Below, piece by piece: positions 27,625-36,688 of a stretch of DNA of 64,000 bases. The DNA comes from Cesiribacter sp. SM1 (GTDB lineage: Bacteria > Bacteroidota > Bacteroidia > Cytophagales > Cyclobacteriaceae), in NCBI RefSeq assembly GCF_020178975.1, contig NZ_JAHXBU010000039.1:79212-143211 (forward strand), given 5' to 3'. The notes under the pieces were generated by a model. The model did no database searches and had not been told where the DNA came from. It saw only the letters and a program-made list of their open reading frames with translations. Position 1 is the stretch's first letter, and the number at the start of each line of letters is the position of its first letter. The position numbers and the translations under genes were made by a program.

Positions 27625-27661
27625 TTACAGGCCCTGCCCTCTTTATGCCTGCACAAGCCCT

Positions 27662-28021
27662 CTACTGTCCATTAAAGCTTTTCCCGATCAGGGCTAGCTG
27701 CATGCGCGATACCTCCGGATGCTTTGGGTTTGCATTGATGAGTACCAGGCACCAGGCCAGCGGCGATAGCTTCCAGTCTTTTACTACGCCCGTTTCCTCA
27801 CATCTATAAACAGGCTTAAAATGCTCTGCCAGCTCCAGGTGCTGGCTCCGGCATACCTCCATTGCCCGCCGCAGGGCTTCCTCCAGCTCTAACAGGCTGG
27901 GCAGGTCCAGGATCTTCTGCAGTTCGCTGGCATAATAAAGCAGCTTACTCTCCTGCAGGCTGTGAAGAAAAGATTCAAAATGTGGATTATTGCTCTGATC
28001 AACTTGAATGTGTACCAGCAT
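27662..28021 (-). CDS. Short DinD-like protein (N-terminal domain only)
   Basis: The 119-residue protein resembles the N-terminal domain of DNA-damage-inducible protein D. It has an initial [10 protein letters not shown], then [31 protein letters not shown] (compare the family's ARDLAKILGY and IEKAKEAC), then AEHFKPVY and [19 protein letters not shown] (compare DYKLSRYACYLIxQNxDP). Full-length DinD is more than twice as long, so this is a short variant. Its ATG at 28021 lies inside the last codons of the preceding dnaJ-like gene (23-base overlap), so translation is probably coupled. In many bacteria the position downstream of cbpA holds the modulator cbpM; this protein is not a clear CbpM, although its first 40 residues have a faint similarity. 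A chaperone-associated role is speculative. Confidence 0.65.
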   Translation of the reverse strand: MLVHIQVDQSNNPHFESFLHSLQESKLLYYASELQKILDLPSLLELEEALRRAMEVCRSQHLELAEHFKPVYRCEETGVVKDWKLSPLAWCLVLINANPKHPEVSRMQLALIGKSFNGQ

Positions 28022-28967
28022 ATTTCTGCTCTTTTAGGCGCTTAAGCTCTTCGAACAAATGTTTCTCTTCGCTACTGAGCTGGCTGGGCAGCTCCACCTG
28101 AATACGTACATACAAATCTCCAAACTGGCCCGGGTTGTTATACCTGGGCATGCCTTTATCACGTAAACGCAGCACCTTGCCATTTTGTGTTAGCGCAGGC
28201 AACTGCATGTTCACAGGACCAGACAATGTATTAACAGTAACTTTACCTCCTAAAAGGACTGTATACAGATCTACCGGCAGATCTGTGTGAAGATCATCCC
28301 CCTTGCGCTCAAACTGCTGATGGGGAGCCACATGTACGGTCAGGTACAAATCGCCTGCCGGGCCTCCGTTTACACCGGGAGCTCCTTTCCCTTTTAGCTT
28401 CAGTGTTTGCTTATCTTCTATACCAGGCTTTAGCTTTATGCGCAGCTGCTCACCATGCACATTCATGATGTGGGTAGTGCCATCGTAAGCATCCTGCAGG
28501 CTAATGCCCATTTCACTTTGCAGATCCTGGCCCTTGAATCCGGAAGCCTGCCTGCTGCCGGCACCTTCGAAACCACCGCCAAAGAAGTTCTGAAAGAAAT
28601 CAGAAAAGCCTCCCCTGCCTCCAGACTTGGTGTTCCCTCCAAAAACATCTCCAAAATCGTAAGCCTGGTAAGTACGCCCACCCTGTTGCTGGCGTGCATA
28701 TTCTGTCCAGTTAAAACCTCCGGCACCACCCGTTTGCTGGTAGCGGTTCCAGTTTGAGCCAAGCTCATCATACTGCCTGCGCTTTTCAGGATCACTCAGC
28801 ACATTGTTGGCCTCGCTGATCTCCTTAAACTTTTCCTCGGCTACCTTATCTCCCTTATTCTTGTCGGGATGGTACTTCACTGCCAGCTTCCGGTAGGCTT
28901 TCTTGATCTCATCCTGGGATGCTGTTTTACTTACCCCTAATATCTTATAGTAGTCTTTGTAGTCCAT
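27999..28967 (-). CDS. DnaJ/CbpA-type Hsp40 co-chaperone
   Basis: The 322-residue protein starts at ATG 28967 ([18 protein letters not shown]). The J domain (2-70) has the HPD motif at H33-P34-D35 that stimulates Hsp70 ATPase. A Gly/Phe-rich linker (about 80-140: [23 protein letters not shown]) follows, and then the two-part C-terminal substrate-binding domain ([64 protein letters not shown]). It lacks the four-CxxCxGxG zinc finger of type I DnaJ, so it belongs to the CbpA/type II class. A 7-bp inverted repeat with 9-base spacing lies 37 bases upstream. It overlaps the DinD-like gene at its 3' end. Confidence 0.93.
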   Translation of the reverse strand: MDYKDYYKILGVSKTASQDEIKKAYRKLAVKYHPDKNKGDKVAEEKFKEISEANNVLSDPEKRRQYDELGSNWNRYQQTGGAGGFNWTEYARQQQGGRTYQAYDFGDVFGGNTKSGGRGGFSDFFQNFFGGGFEGAGSRQASGFKGQDLQSEMGISLQDAYDGTTHIMNVHGEQLRIKLKPGIEDKQTLKLKGKGAPGVNGGPAGDLYLTVHVAPHQQFERKGDDLHTDLPVDLYTVLLGGKVTVNTLSGPVNMQLPALTQNGKVLRLRDKGMPRYNNPGQFGDLYVRIQVELPSQLSSEEKHLFEELKRLKEQKYAGTHSS

Positions 28968-29003
28968 GCAATAAATCTTCGTGTAGTTCACATAAGTAAC
29001 AAA

Positions 29004-29026
29004 ATTGGAGCCACACTTTCTCCAAT
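29004..29026 (-). promoter_or_regulatory. Inverted repeat with 9-base spacer upstream of the dnaJ-like gene
   Basis: ATTGGAG (29004-29010) and CTCCAAT (29020-29026) form a perfect 7-bp inverted repeat with a nine-base spacer, 37-59 bases before the dnaJ-like ATG. The spacing equals that of the CIRCE heat-shock operator, but the arm sequence is different. On the minus strand one arm overlaps CAATTTTG, one mismatch from the Bacteroidota -7 box TAnnTTTG. An operator or a short 5' hairpin are both possible. Confidence 0.45.
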
Positions 29027-29256
29027 CACTAAAAAAAATACTTTATAAATATTCAAATAATCCAGCTTAAAGCATGTTCCAGCCATAGCTGGCCACTACT
29101 TCCCCTACCCCTGCTTTCAGAAATAAAGCGGCTGTTTACCCCCCACTCTTCAGAACAAGCCAAAGGCATCTGGGCATCAATTCAGAATAATATTCTGAGT
29201 GCAATTGCTAAATTAGTATATGTTTGCTAAGTTGGTATAGTAAATTTTTTCCAGTC

Positions 29257-29679
29257 ATGAATACTCTTTCCTGTCCAAAATGTCAGCATGACAAAACTGC
29301 CAAAAGCGGCATAGTAAAAAACCGGCAGCGGTATCGCTGCAAGCAGTGCAATTATCATTTTACTGTTGAAAAGGCAGGAAAACAGATTGATAGTTACTAC
29401 GTAATAAAAGCCCTGCAGCTGCACCTGGAAGGTGTTGGGTACCGCGAGATAGAACGCCTGCTTGGCGTGAGCCATGTTACCGTTATGAACTGGGTAAAGA
29501 AATGGGGCATCAAAGCGCCGGACCAGCTGGAGTATCGCCCCACCTACAGCGTGATGAACCACCAGGAGCTGCTGCATTTCATGAAAGATAACCGCCAGCT
29601 GAAAGGCATGGGCATGCTGGTAACAGAACTGGGCGATAAGTACATGGTGATCCGCTGGGAAAGATTCAGAGTACAGTAA
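29257..29679 (+). CDS. Solitary IS1 InsA-like zinc-ribbon/HTH protein
   Basis: The 140-residue protein starts at ATG 29257 (MNTLSCPKCQHDKTAKSG). The first 35 residues form a zinc ribbon with CPKC and CKQC pairs, as in IS1 InsA. A helix-turn-helix follows (about 50-85: HLEGVGYREIERLLGVSHVTVMNWVKKWG). The rest has no transposase catalytic domain, and no InsB frame or terminal inverted repeats are seen nearby. Such isolated proteins recur in Bacteroidota and are probably domesticated DNA-binding regulators rather than an active element. It is divergent from the dnaJ-like gene across a 289-base gap. Confidence 0.78.
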   Translation: MNTLSCPKCQHDKTAKSGIVKNRQRYRCKQCNYHFTVEKAGKQIDSYYVIKALQLHLEGVGYREIERLLGVSHVTVMNWVKKWGIKAPDQLEYRPTYSVMNHQELLHFMKDNRQLKGMGMLVTELGDKYMVIRWERFRVQ

Positions 29680-29935
29680 CTATACCGTTAGCACAGCTAT
29701 ACCAGCAGGCAAGCCTCCCCACAAACGTTTTCTGAAATTAAATCTGACAAGTGCTACAGCATGCCGGCACTGCCGGCTTACGCTACCTTTTTACTACAGC
29801 CACATGAGTCAGAGCAGGAAGTGTGCGGCAGAGCTCCGTTCATCCATTTCCCCTGACCTTAGCGGCTAGCGTAATGCACCACAGGCAGGCTGAAAGCACA
29901 AGCGCTTATACCGACACTATTACCAAATCTAAATT

Positions 29936-30271
29936 ATGCAAAAACGCAACCTGGAGGGCTACTGGCGTAAAAACATACGTTACGTGCTCGCACTACTGGC
30001 AGTATGGTTCCTGGCCTCTTACGGAGCAGGCATCCTGTTTGCCGACGAGCTGAACAACATTCGTATGGGTGGTTTCAAACTTGGCTTCTGGTTTGCCCAA
30101 CAGGGCGCTATTTACATTTTTGTGGTCATTATTTTTATATATGTGTACCTGATGAACAAGCTGGACAAAGAGTATGATGTAGATGAGGAAGAAGCAGAAG
30201 CACTTCCGAAAAAATCTTTCTCCGACCGCTTCCGCAGCCAGAAACCTAATCCTTCCAAAGTAAACAGCTAA
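29936..30271 (+). CDS. DUF4212 small subunit of a sodium/solute symporter
   Basis: The 111-residue protein has two membrane helices (about 15-37 YVLALLAVWFLASYGAGILF, and 55-75 FWFAQQGAIYIFVVIIFIYVYL). These are joined by the DUF4212 segment NNIRMGGFKLGFW, and an acidic then basic cytoplasmic tail follows. Family members are always encoded just before a large SSS-type symporter, as here (4-base gap), and are thought to be its small subunit. Confidence 0.92.
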   Translation: MQKRNLEGYWRKNIRYVLALLAVWFLASYGAGILFADELNNIRMGGFKLGFWFAQQGAIYIFVVIIFIYVYLMNKLDKEYDVDEEEAEALPKKSFSDRFRSQKPNPSKVNS

Positions 30272-30275
30272 ACGC

Positions 30276-31982
30276 ATGGACGTTCAAACCTGGACCTACA
30301 TTATCGTAGGGTTCACCTTTGCCCTATATATTGGTATCGCTATCTGGTCACGCGCAGGTTCTACCAAAGAATTTTATGTAGCCGGTGGCGGGGTATCTCC
30401 CCTGGCCAACGGCATGGCTACCGCCGCCGACTGGATGTCTGCCGCCTCTTTTATATCCATGGCAGGCCTTATCTCCTTTATGGGCTACGATGGTGCCGTG
30501 TACCTCATGGGCTGGACGGGCGGCTATGTGCTGCTGGCCCTGCTGCTGGCCCCTTACCTCAGGAAGTTTGGCAAGTTTACAGTTCCTGACTTTGTAGGCG
30601 ACCGCTATTACTCTCAAACCGCCCGCCAGGTAGCTGTAGTATGCGCCCTGTTTGTAAGCTTTACCTATGTAGCAGGCCAGATGCGCGGCGTAGGCGTGGT
30701 GTTCTCGCGCTTCCTGGAGGTTTCTGTTGAGTGGGGCGTGGCCATTGGCATGCTCATCGTTTTCTTTTATGCCACCCTGGGCGGCATGAAAGGCATTACG
30801 TACACACAGGTGGCCCAGTATTGCGTACTGATCTTTGCTTTTATGGTGCCGGCCATTTTCATCTCTATCATGATGACGGACAATCCGATTCCGCAGCTGG
30901 GATTTGGAGGCACCCTGGAAGATGGCACCTACCTGCTGGATAAGCTGGATAACCTGCACCAGGAACTTGGCTTTGCTGCCTACACCAGCGGCTCCAAAAC
31001 GATGATCGATGTGTTTTTTATTACAGCAGCCTTAATGGTGGGCACTGCCGGTTTACCGCACGTGATTGTCCGTTTCTTTACGGTAGCCAGGGTAAAAGAT
31101 GCCCGGATTTCAGCAGGATATGCCCTTGTATTTATTGCCATTTTGTACACCACCGCACCTGCAATTGCTGCATTTGCCCGCACCAATCTTATAGAAACAG
31201 TTCGGGATGCAGAATATGCCAGCGTGCCCGAGTGGTTCAGCAAATGGGAAACAACAGGGCTCATTCAGTTTGAAGATAAAAATGGCGATGGCCAGATCAG
31301 GTATGTAAAAGATGCCTCCATCAATGAGCTAACCATCGATAAAGACATTATGGTACTGGCAAACCCGGAAATTGCAAACCTGCCAAACTGGGTCATTGCC
31401 CTGGTAGCAGCGGGTGGCCTGGCAGCAGCGCTCTCTACAGCAGCGGGCCTGCTCCTGGTAATTTCAGCCTCCGTTAGCCACGACTTTATCAAGAAAATGG
31501 TGAACCCCAACATTAGTGAGCAGGGCGAGCTTTGGGCTGCGCGTGGTTCTGCAGCTGTTGCTGTACTCATTGCCGGTTACTTTGGCATTAACCCACCTGG
31601 TTTTGTGGCCGAAGTGGTAGCCTTCGCCTTTGGTCTGGCGGCTTCAAGTTTCTTCCCGGCCATTATACTGGGTATTTTCAGCAAGCGCATGAACAAGCAG
31701 GGTGCTATCTGTGGCATGATCTCGGGCTTACTGTTTACCCTGGGGTACATTATTTACTTTAAGTTTGGCGAAGTGCTTTTTGGGCTGAGCCCTGAAGCGG
31801 TAGCACCGGCAAACTGGTGGTTCGGCATTTCTCCGGAGGGCATTGGTACCCTGGGCATGCTCATCAATTTTGCTGTTTCTTTTATTGTGATGAGCCTGAC
31901 ACCACCCCCTCCTGCCCATGTGCAGGACCTGGTAGAGAACATCCGCTATCCCAGGGGTGCCGGTGCCGCATCGCAGCATTAG
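30276..31982 (+). CDS. Sodium:solute symporter, acetate-type (VC_2705-like)
   Basis: The 568-residue multi-helix inner-membrane protein is of the SSS family. Early motifs EFYVAGGGVSPLANGMATAADWMSAASF and GLISFMGYDG, and later VGTAGLPHVIVRFFTV and AAALSTAAGLLLVISAS, are typical of ActP-like carriers. A hydrophilic insert (about 310-355) contains DKNGDGQIRY, a possible calcium-loop-like segment. It pairs with the DUF4212 protein upstream. The substrate is most likely a small carboxylate such as acetate, by family analogy. No acetyl-CoA synthetase gene is in the window. Confidence 0.92.
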   Translation: MDVQTWTYIIVGFTFALYIGIAIWSRAGSTKEFYVAGGGVSPLANGMATAADWMSAASFISMAGLISFMGYDGAVYLMGWTGGYVLLALLLAPYLRKFGKFTVPDFVGDRYYSQTARQVAVVCALFVSFTYVAGQMRGVGVVFSRFLEVSVEWGVAIGMLIVFFYATLGGMKGITYTQVAQYCVLIFAFMVPAIFISIMMTDNPIPQLGFGGTLEDGTYLLDKLDNLHQELGFAAYTSGSKTMIDVFFITAALMVGTAGLPHVIVRFFTVARVKDARISAGYALVFIAILYTTAPAIAAFARTNLIETVRDAEYASVPEWFSKWETTGLIQFEDKNGDGQIRYVKDASINELTIDKDIMVLANPEIANLPNWVIALVAAGGLAAALSTAAGLLLVISASVSHDFIKKMVNPNISEQGELWAARGSAAVAVLIAGYFGINPPGFVAEVVAFAFGLAASSFFPAIILGIFSKRMNKQGAICGMISGLLFTLGYIIYFKFGEVLFGLSPEAVAPANWWFGISPEGIGTLGMLINFAVSFIVMSLTPPPPAHVQDLVENIRYPRGAGAASQH

Positions 31983-31987
31983 CATAA

Positions 31988-32024
31988 AAAATGCAGCTGC
32001 GGTCTCCTGCCGCAGCTGCATTTT
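31988..32024 (+). terminator. Intrinsic terminator after the symporter
   Basis: A perfect 15-bp stem AAAATGCAGCTGCGG / CCGCAGCTGCATTTT has a seven-base loop. It begins five bases after the stop. The arms carry A and T runs on both sides, so it could work in both directions. Confidence 0.88.
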
Positions 32025-32100
32025 ACATTGCCTGCTTCCAAAATATATGTGGTTTATCCATGATGGCCGCCAAACAACAAACATGGCTGGAGAACATCCC

Positions 32101-32119
32101 TGGAGAAGGCTCCATTTTT
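32101..32119 (+). terminator. Small hairpin with T run before the receiver gene
   Basis: TGGAG-AAGG-CTCCA is followed by TTTTT, 55 bases upstream of the receiver-protein ATG. The stem is only 5 bp. It could be an attenuator or a chance structure. Confidence 0.3.
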
Positions 32120-32173
32120 CCCTTTCTTCCTGTTTTGTAGCCCTACATCGTCAACAAGGAAATCACCTGCTCA

Positions 32174-32551
32174 ATGCATATACAACGCAAAGCTAAAGTA
32201 CTGGTGGTGGATGGTGAGCCTAACATCCTGATGTCGCTTGAATTTTTAATGCGAAAGAGCGGCTACGAGGTTTTTATTGCCCGCGATGGTGCCGAAGCGC
32301 TCCAGCTGGTACATGAGCAGCGCCCCAATGTGCTGGTGCTCGATGCAATGATGCCGGAAGCAGACGGCTACAAAGTCTGCCGGCTGATAAAGGCCAACCC
32401 TGATCTAAAGCAGACACGCGTTATCTTTCTATCAGCCAAAAACAAAGAATCCGATATTGAAAAAGGCTACGCAGCCGGTGCCGACCTATACCTTACCAAA
32501 CCATTCTCCACCAAAGAACTGGTAAAGCGCATACAGGAATTTCTCCCCTAG
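32174..32551 (+). CDS. Single-domain CheY-like response regulator
   Basis: The 125-residue receiver domain has no output domain. The phosphoacceptor is D57 in VLDAMMPEADG, with S87 (LSAK) and K109 (LTKPF) as the usual switch residues. The acidic pocket reads VVDGEP (D13-G14-E15), so the second aspartate of the usual DD pair is glycine; this may weaken magnesium binding, although E15 is kept. It follows the symporter on the same strand and precedes a very large histidine kinase by 447 bases. It is a candidate phosphotransfer partner for the orphan kinases in this window. Confidence 0.9.
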   Translation: MHIQRKAKVLVVDGEPNILMSLEFLMRKSGYEVFIARDGAEALQLVHEQRPNVLVLDAMMPEADGYKVCRLIKANPDLKQTRVIFLSAKNKESDIEKGYAAGADLYLTKPFSTKELVKRIQEFLP

Positions 32552-32998
32552 TAAACAGTGAATCAACAGCTTGCTCATTAGCACAAGCAGATCTGGCCTG
32601 CTCAGGATTACGAAGCTGCTTGTACAAAATGTTTCAATAAGTCGGGGGGGCTGGTCGGCAACTAATTGATGCCTTTTGTAAAGCTAAGAGCATCTTCACC
32701 AGTGTCTTTCATCACCGCTACACCCTTACTTTCAGAAGGTAAAACAAAACTTTAACCTTACATGGGCAAATTAATGCAATTAGTGTACATAAACGCCAGC
32801 AACATTGTGAATAAGCAGATCAGGTATTGCATGCACACTATTTGATAAAACAACACTCAACAATAAGCCCAGCATACAGCCCAATACTATAGGAAACATT
32901 ACAGGCATTCAGGCTTCAGAAAGCAGCTACAACATCTAATGTTCTGAAAATTAAGGTATTTTCAGGGATAAACTATCTGAAAAGTGCCTGCTGCCGCT
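32552..32998. other. Non-coding region before the propeller histidine kinase
   Basis: About 450 bases contain no gene that I can support, no strong hairpin and no repeat apart from a G run near 32643. Promoter elements were not identifiable with confidence. Confidence 0.3.
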
Positions 32999-35900
32999 AT
33001 GCCAAGGTTACTCCCCACTTGTTTATTTGTGCTTTTGATATGCCTGTACCCGGGCATAATTAATGTTTATGGCCAGCACCAGCTATTAAAAAAGTTTAAT
33101 ACCCGCAGCTACTACGAAGAAAACGATGGCCTGATTTCTAAAAACATTTTTGTTTCGGCCCAGGCTAGCTCCGGCGAAATATGGTTTGGTACGCAAAAAG
33201 GCATCAGTACCTTTGATGGCATTCGCTGGAGCACCATAGAAGGGTCTGAGAACCTGCCGTTTCATTACAGCAGTTTATTGAAGGCATTGCCCGGGGACAG
33301 CATGCTGCAGATAAGCTACACGCCTAACAGAACACTGGGCCTTCGCTTATTTCATCATAAAAAAGCCGTAGAACTGCAAAATCTACCAAAAGATTTTGGT
33401 GTAGTAAATCAATCGGGCCTCAATGCGGCGGTACTGAAGCGGGGCAACGAACTGGAAATAGCCATTCAGGCAGATAGTGCTCTGTGGCTTGGCAATACTG
33501 CAGACAAGCAGTGGCAGCAGTTTGCACTGCCGGAAGATGTAAGCCCTGCAGACATCACCAAGCTGGTCTACTACCAGAAAACCCTGCTTATGCTTACCAC
33601 AAAGGGTTTGTACAGTTTTCATCCTGCTACCAGGCACTACAGCACGATGTGGCCTGCTCAACTAAAAAACAGAGAAGTTATATCGGCCACTACCTCTCCC
33701 GATGCCGGTAAACTGTACCTGCTTGGCAACGACTGGATTGGGGAGTGGGATGATAAAGGCTTCAGGTTTCTGGCACAGCAGCTGTACCAGGAAAAAAACT
33801 CTTACCTGCCCACCAGCTTTTACAATATTACTGCCACCAACTCCGGACTGGTTATTTTTCAGCACAACAACTCCCTGATGCTGTACAATACCGGCAATAA
33901 AAACATACTACCCTTCCGGCTGGCCGGTTCGTTTTCTTCTTCGGTTCCTACCTCTATCCTGGAAGACCGGGAAAATAACCTTTGGTTTACCAGCATGCGT
34001 GGTGTTGCCATGGTAAATAACCTTGGCTTTGCCACTGTAGATATTGTGGCAGGCCTGCCAGACAGCGAAGTAAGCACCATTCTGCCCATAGACTCCTCTA
34101 CAGTACTGCTGGGCAGCAATATTGGTGTTAACGTTCTTAAAAGCGGAAACTGGCACAGCGAAACACAGGGCAAGCGTATCTACAGCATCAATAACTACCG
34201 CATTATGGATGCCCGCAGAGTTGACCAGCAAATATTTATTGCAGGCAATAAGCATGGCCTTGGCGTGATGGAAAATGACTATACCATAAAATGGTATACA
34301 CTACCCAATGAGTTCTGGGGCTCATGTGTTGGTTACTGGCAAGGGCAGGTTCTGGTCGGTACAGACAATGGCAAAATATTAAAGTTCGAGAACGGAAAAT
34401 TCCAGACCTTTTCCGATTTTAAGCAGAGCCTCTACATCCGTAAACTATTCACTGATAAGGAAAACCGCTTACTAGTACTTACACCTAAAGGGCTTTTTCA
34501 TTTTGATGGCGCAAACCTCAGCCGGATTGAAGCAGAAAACCTACACCACAACAGCCTTTTCAGCTATGCCCAGTGGCAGGGGCGCATACTGTTTGGAACA
34601 TCACAGGGCGTTTGTGAGCTTATAGACAATAAAGTGGTTCCTGTTTCCGGCATTGCTGTAGACAGGCCGGTGTATGCCCTGCTGCCAGATAAGAAAGGCA
34701 GGCTATGGATGGGAACCGACAAAGGGGTGTACATTCTGGACAATGGCCAGCTAAAAAACTACAACCGCAACAACGGACTGGTAGGGCATGAAATTAACCG
34801 GAGCGCCCTTGTTGAAATGACAGATGGAAGCATCTGGATTGGTACCGACAGGGGCTTGTCTGTTTTTGACCCGGTGCTGTACCGGGAGCCTACTGTTGTT
34901 CCAACGCTTACACTGGAAACAGTAAAATCAAACGATAAACTGCTAAGTGCAGAAACTGGCTACAGGGTAGATTATAACCAGAACACACTGGAGTTTAGCT
35001 TTAAGCCTGTTACCTTTTACCTGCCTGAAGCTTTGCAGTACCGCTATCGCCTGGAGGGGCTGGAGAAAGAATGGACATACTCCGATAATTACCTGCAGAA
35101 CAGTGTACGCTTTACCAGTCTGCCCCCGGGAACCTACAGCTTCAGCATACAGGCGAGGGTGCAAAACGGTTCCTGGAGTCCTGTGGCAAGCAGCCCTGCA
35201 GTAATTATTGCGCCACCTTTTTATACCCGCTGGTGGTTTATTACACTCCTGATCCTGGGCGTTGGCTTTGTGGGCTACACCATACACTCCTTTATCTTCT
35301 ATAAAAGCAACGAAAGCCGCCTTAAAGCAGCTATTCAGAACAAAAAGAGCCAGATCAGGCAAAGCGAATCCAAGTTTAAGGCTATATGGGAAACCATGGA
35401 TACCGGCGTGGTGCTCACCACCCGCGAGGCAAAGATCGTAATGGCTAACCCTTCGTTTTGCCGCATGTTTCAGCAGCCTGAGGATGCGCTGGTTGGAAAC
35501 GATATTGCAAACCTGTTAGAGCACGAGCGTTTTTCCAAAGCCTTTATTGAAGACTGGTACCAGAACCCCAGGGTGCTAAGGTTTGAGGTGGAAGCAAAGG
35601 TTGGCAGAATGCCCCTGTACCTGCTGGTAACTTTCTCGTTCCTGAATAAGCTTACCCCAAAAGAACCCCTGCTGGTTATTGGCCTTAAGGATGTTTCTGA
35701 CCAGAAAGAAGCTGAAATTAAAAACCTGCGGCTGAATGAACTGCTCATTCGCCAGAACAGGGACCTGGTGAAAAAAGAGCTGGAGCTGGCCACCTTTAAC
35801 AGCGAACTGCTGGAGCGCCAGACTGAACTGCAGCAAGCCCTGCAGATCCTGGAAGACCGCAATTTTGAGCTAGACCAGTTTGTGTATAAAACCTCGCACG

Positions 35901-36589
35901 ACCTGCGCGCACCTATTGCCTCTGCCATTGGCCTGCTCAACATCATGAAAATGGAGGATAAGCCGGAAGCCTGGCCCCGCTACGTTGACCTGATTATGCG
36001 CTCACTGCAAAAGCAGGATAATTTTATAAAGGCCATGCTTAATTTCTCAAAAACGGCAAGGGCCATGGAAAAAGCTGAACTGATCCTTTTTGAACCGCTT
36101 ATCACACAATGCCTGCTGGACCTGCAGTACCTGCCCGGCCTGGAAGAGATCAGCAGACACATAAAGGTGAATGAGCAGGGCGCAGGATTCTATTCCGATA
36201 AGATGAAGATCAACATCATCCTGTCGAACATATTTTCAAACTGCATCAAGTACCGCGATACCACTAAGGCATCCTCTTACCTGGAGGTTTGCGTGGAAGC
36301 AGACGAACAGCAGGCCAGGATCAGGATTAGCGACAATGGAATTGGCATCAATGAGGCTTACCTGAAGAACATATTTGATATGTTTTACCGGGCTACCGAA
36401 CGCTCAGATGGCTCCGGCCTTGGCCTTTACATTGTAAAACAAACCGTGGAGCGCCTGGGCGGTAAAATAGAGGTAAGCTCTGAGCTGGGCACCGGAAGCT
36501 GCTTTACTATTATCATTCCCAATATGGAAGCAAAAGCAGAGACCGCAGCTGCCCAACAGACAGAAGTTGCCTCCGCTTTTAATTCATAA
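32999..36589 (+). CDS. Membrane histidine kinase with periplasmic two-component propellers and Y_Y_Y domain
   Basis: The 1196-residue protein starts at ATG 32999 (signal-like MPRLLPTCLFVLLICLYPG). Residues about 30-640 form regulator-propeller repeats (IWFGTQKGISTFDGIRW, LWFTSMRGVAMV, LWMGTDKGVYIL, IWIGTDRGLSVF). A Y_Y_Y domain follows (about 650-740: YRYRLEGLEKEWTYS, LPPGTYSFSIQARV). One membrane helix lies at 745-768, then a cytoplasmic PAS domain (about 785-905), a coiled coil, HisKA with H967 in KTSHDLRAP, and HATPase_c (NIFSNCIKY, DNGIGI, GSGLGLYIVK). Unlike the common Bacteroidota hybrid systems it has no receiver or AraC domain at the C-terminus. The start GTG at 32984 is an alternative. 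The ligand is unknown; the lone receiver upstream is a possible partner. Confidence 0.9.
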   Translation: MPRLLPTCLFVLLICLYPGIINVYGQHQLLKKFNTRSYYEENDGLISKNIFVSAQASSGEIWFGTQKGISTFDGIRWSTIEGSENLPFHYSSLLKALPGDSMLQISYTPNRTLGLRLFHHKKAVELQNLPKDFGVVNQSGLNAAVLKRGNELEIAIQADSALWLGNTADKQWQQFALPEDVSPADITKLVYYQKTLLMLTTKGLYSFHPATRHYSTMWPAQLKNREVISATTSPDAGKLYLLGNDWIGEWDDKGFRFLAQQLYQEKNSYLPTSFYNITATNSGLVIFQHNNSLMLYNTGNKNILPFRLAGSFSSSVPTSILEDRENNLWFTSMRGVAMVNNLGFATVDIVAGLPDSEVSTILPIDSSTVLLGSNIGVNVLKSGNWHSETQGKRIYSINNYRIMDARRVDQQIFIAGNKHGLGVMENDYTIKWYTLPNEFWGSCVGYWQGQVLVGTDNGKILKFENGKFQTFSDFKQSLYIRKLFTDKENRLLVLTPKGLFHFDGANLSRIEAENLHHNSLFSYAQWQGRILFGTSQGVCELIDNKVVPVSGIAVDRPVYALLPDKKGRLWMGTDKGVYILDNGQLKNYNRNNGLVGHEINRSALVEMTDGSIWIGTDRGLSVFDPVLYREPTVVPTLTLETVKSNDKLLSAETGYRVDYNQNTLEFSFKPVTFYLPEALQYRYRLEGLEKEWTYSDNYLQNSVRFTSLPPGTYSFSIQARVQNGSWSPVASSPAVIIAPPFYTRWWFITLLILGVGFVGYTIHSFIFYKSNESRLKAAIQNKKSQIRQSESKFKAIWETMDTGVVLTTREAKIVMANPSFCRMFQQPEDALVGNDIANLLEHERFSKAFIEDWYQNPRVLRFEVEAKVGRMPLYLLVTFSFLNKLTPKEPLLVIGLKDVSDQKEAEIKNLRLNELLIRQNRDLVKKELELATFNSELLERQTELQQALQILEDRNFELDQFVYKTSHDLRAPIASAIGLLNIMKMEDKPEAWPRYVDLIMRSLQKQDNFIKAMLNFSKTARAMEKAELILFEPLITQCLLDLQYLPGLEEISRHIKVNEQGAGFYSDKMKINIILSNIFSNCIKYRDTTKASSYLEVCVEADEQQARIRISDNGIGINEAYLKNIFDMFYRATERSDGSGLGLYIVKQTVERLGGKIEVSSELGTGSCFTIIIPNMEAKAETAAAQQTEVASAFNS

Positions 36590-36613
36590 GCTGCCATAGC
36601 TCTGCCTGGCAGC
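36590..36613 (+). terminator. Weak hairpin after the propeller kinase
   Basis: GCTGCCA and TGGCAGC form a perfect 7-bp stem with a ten-base loop, directly after the stop codon. There is no T run, so the terminator role is doubtful. Confidence 0.3.
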
Positions 36614-36688
36614 CAGTTTAACCGCTGCATGCCCATCTTTATCCCTCTTAGTAAAGGATTAGAATAAATAATTTATGCTAAGTGGCTC

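Noticed and set aside
29004..29026. CIRCE operator for HrcA
   Set aside because: Only the nine-base spacing matches; the arm sequence is not TTAGCACTC or a close variant.
29257..29679. Complete IS1 insertion sequence
   Set aside because: No InsB frame, no terminal inverted repeats and no target-site duplication could be found around the InsA-like gene.
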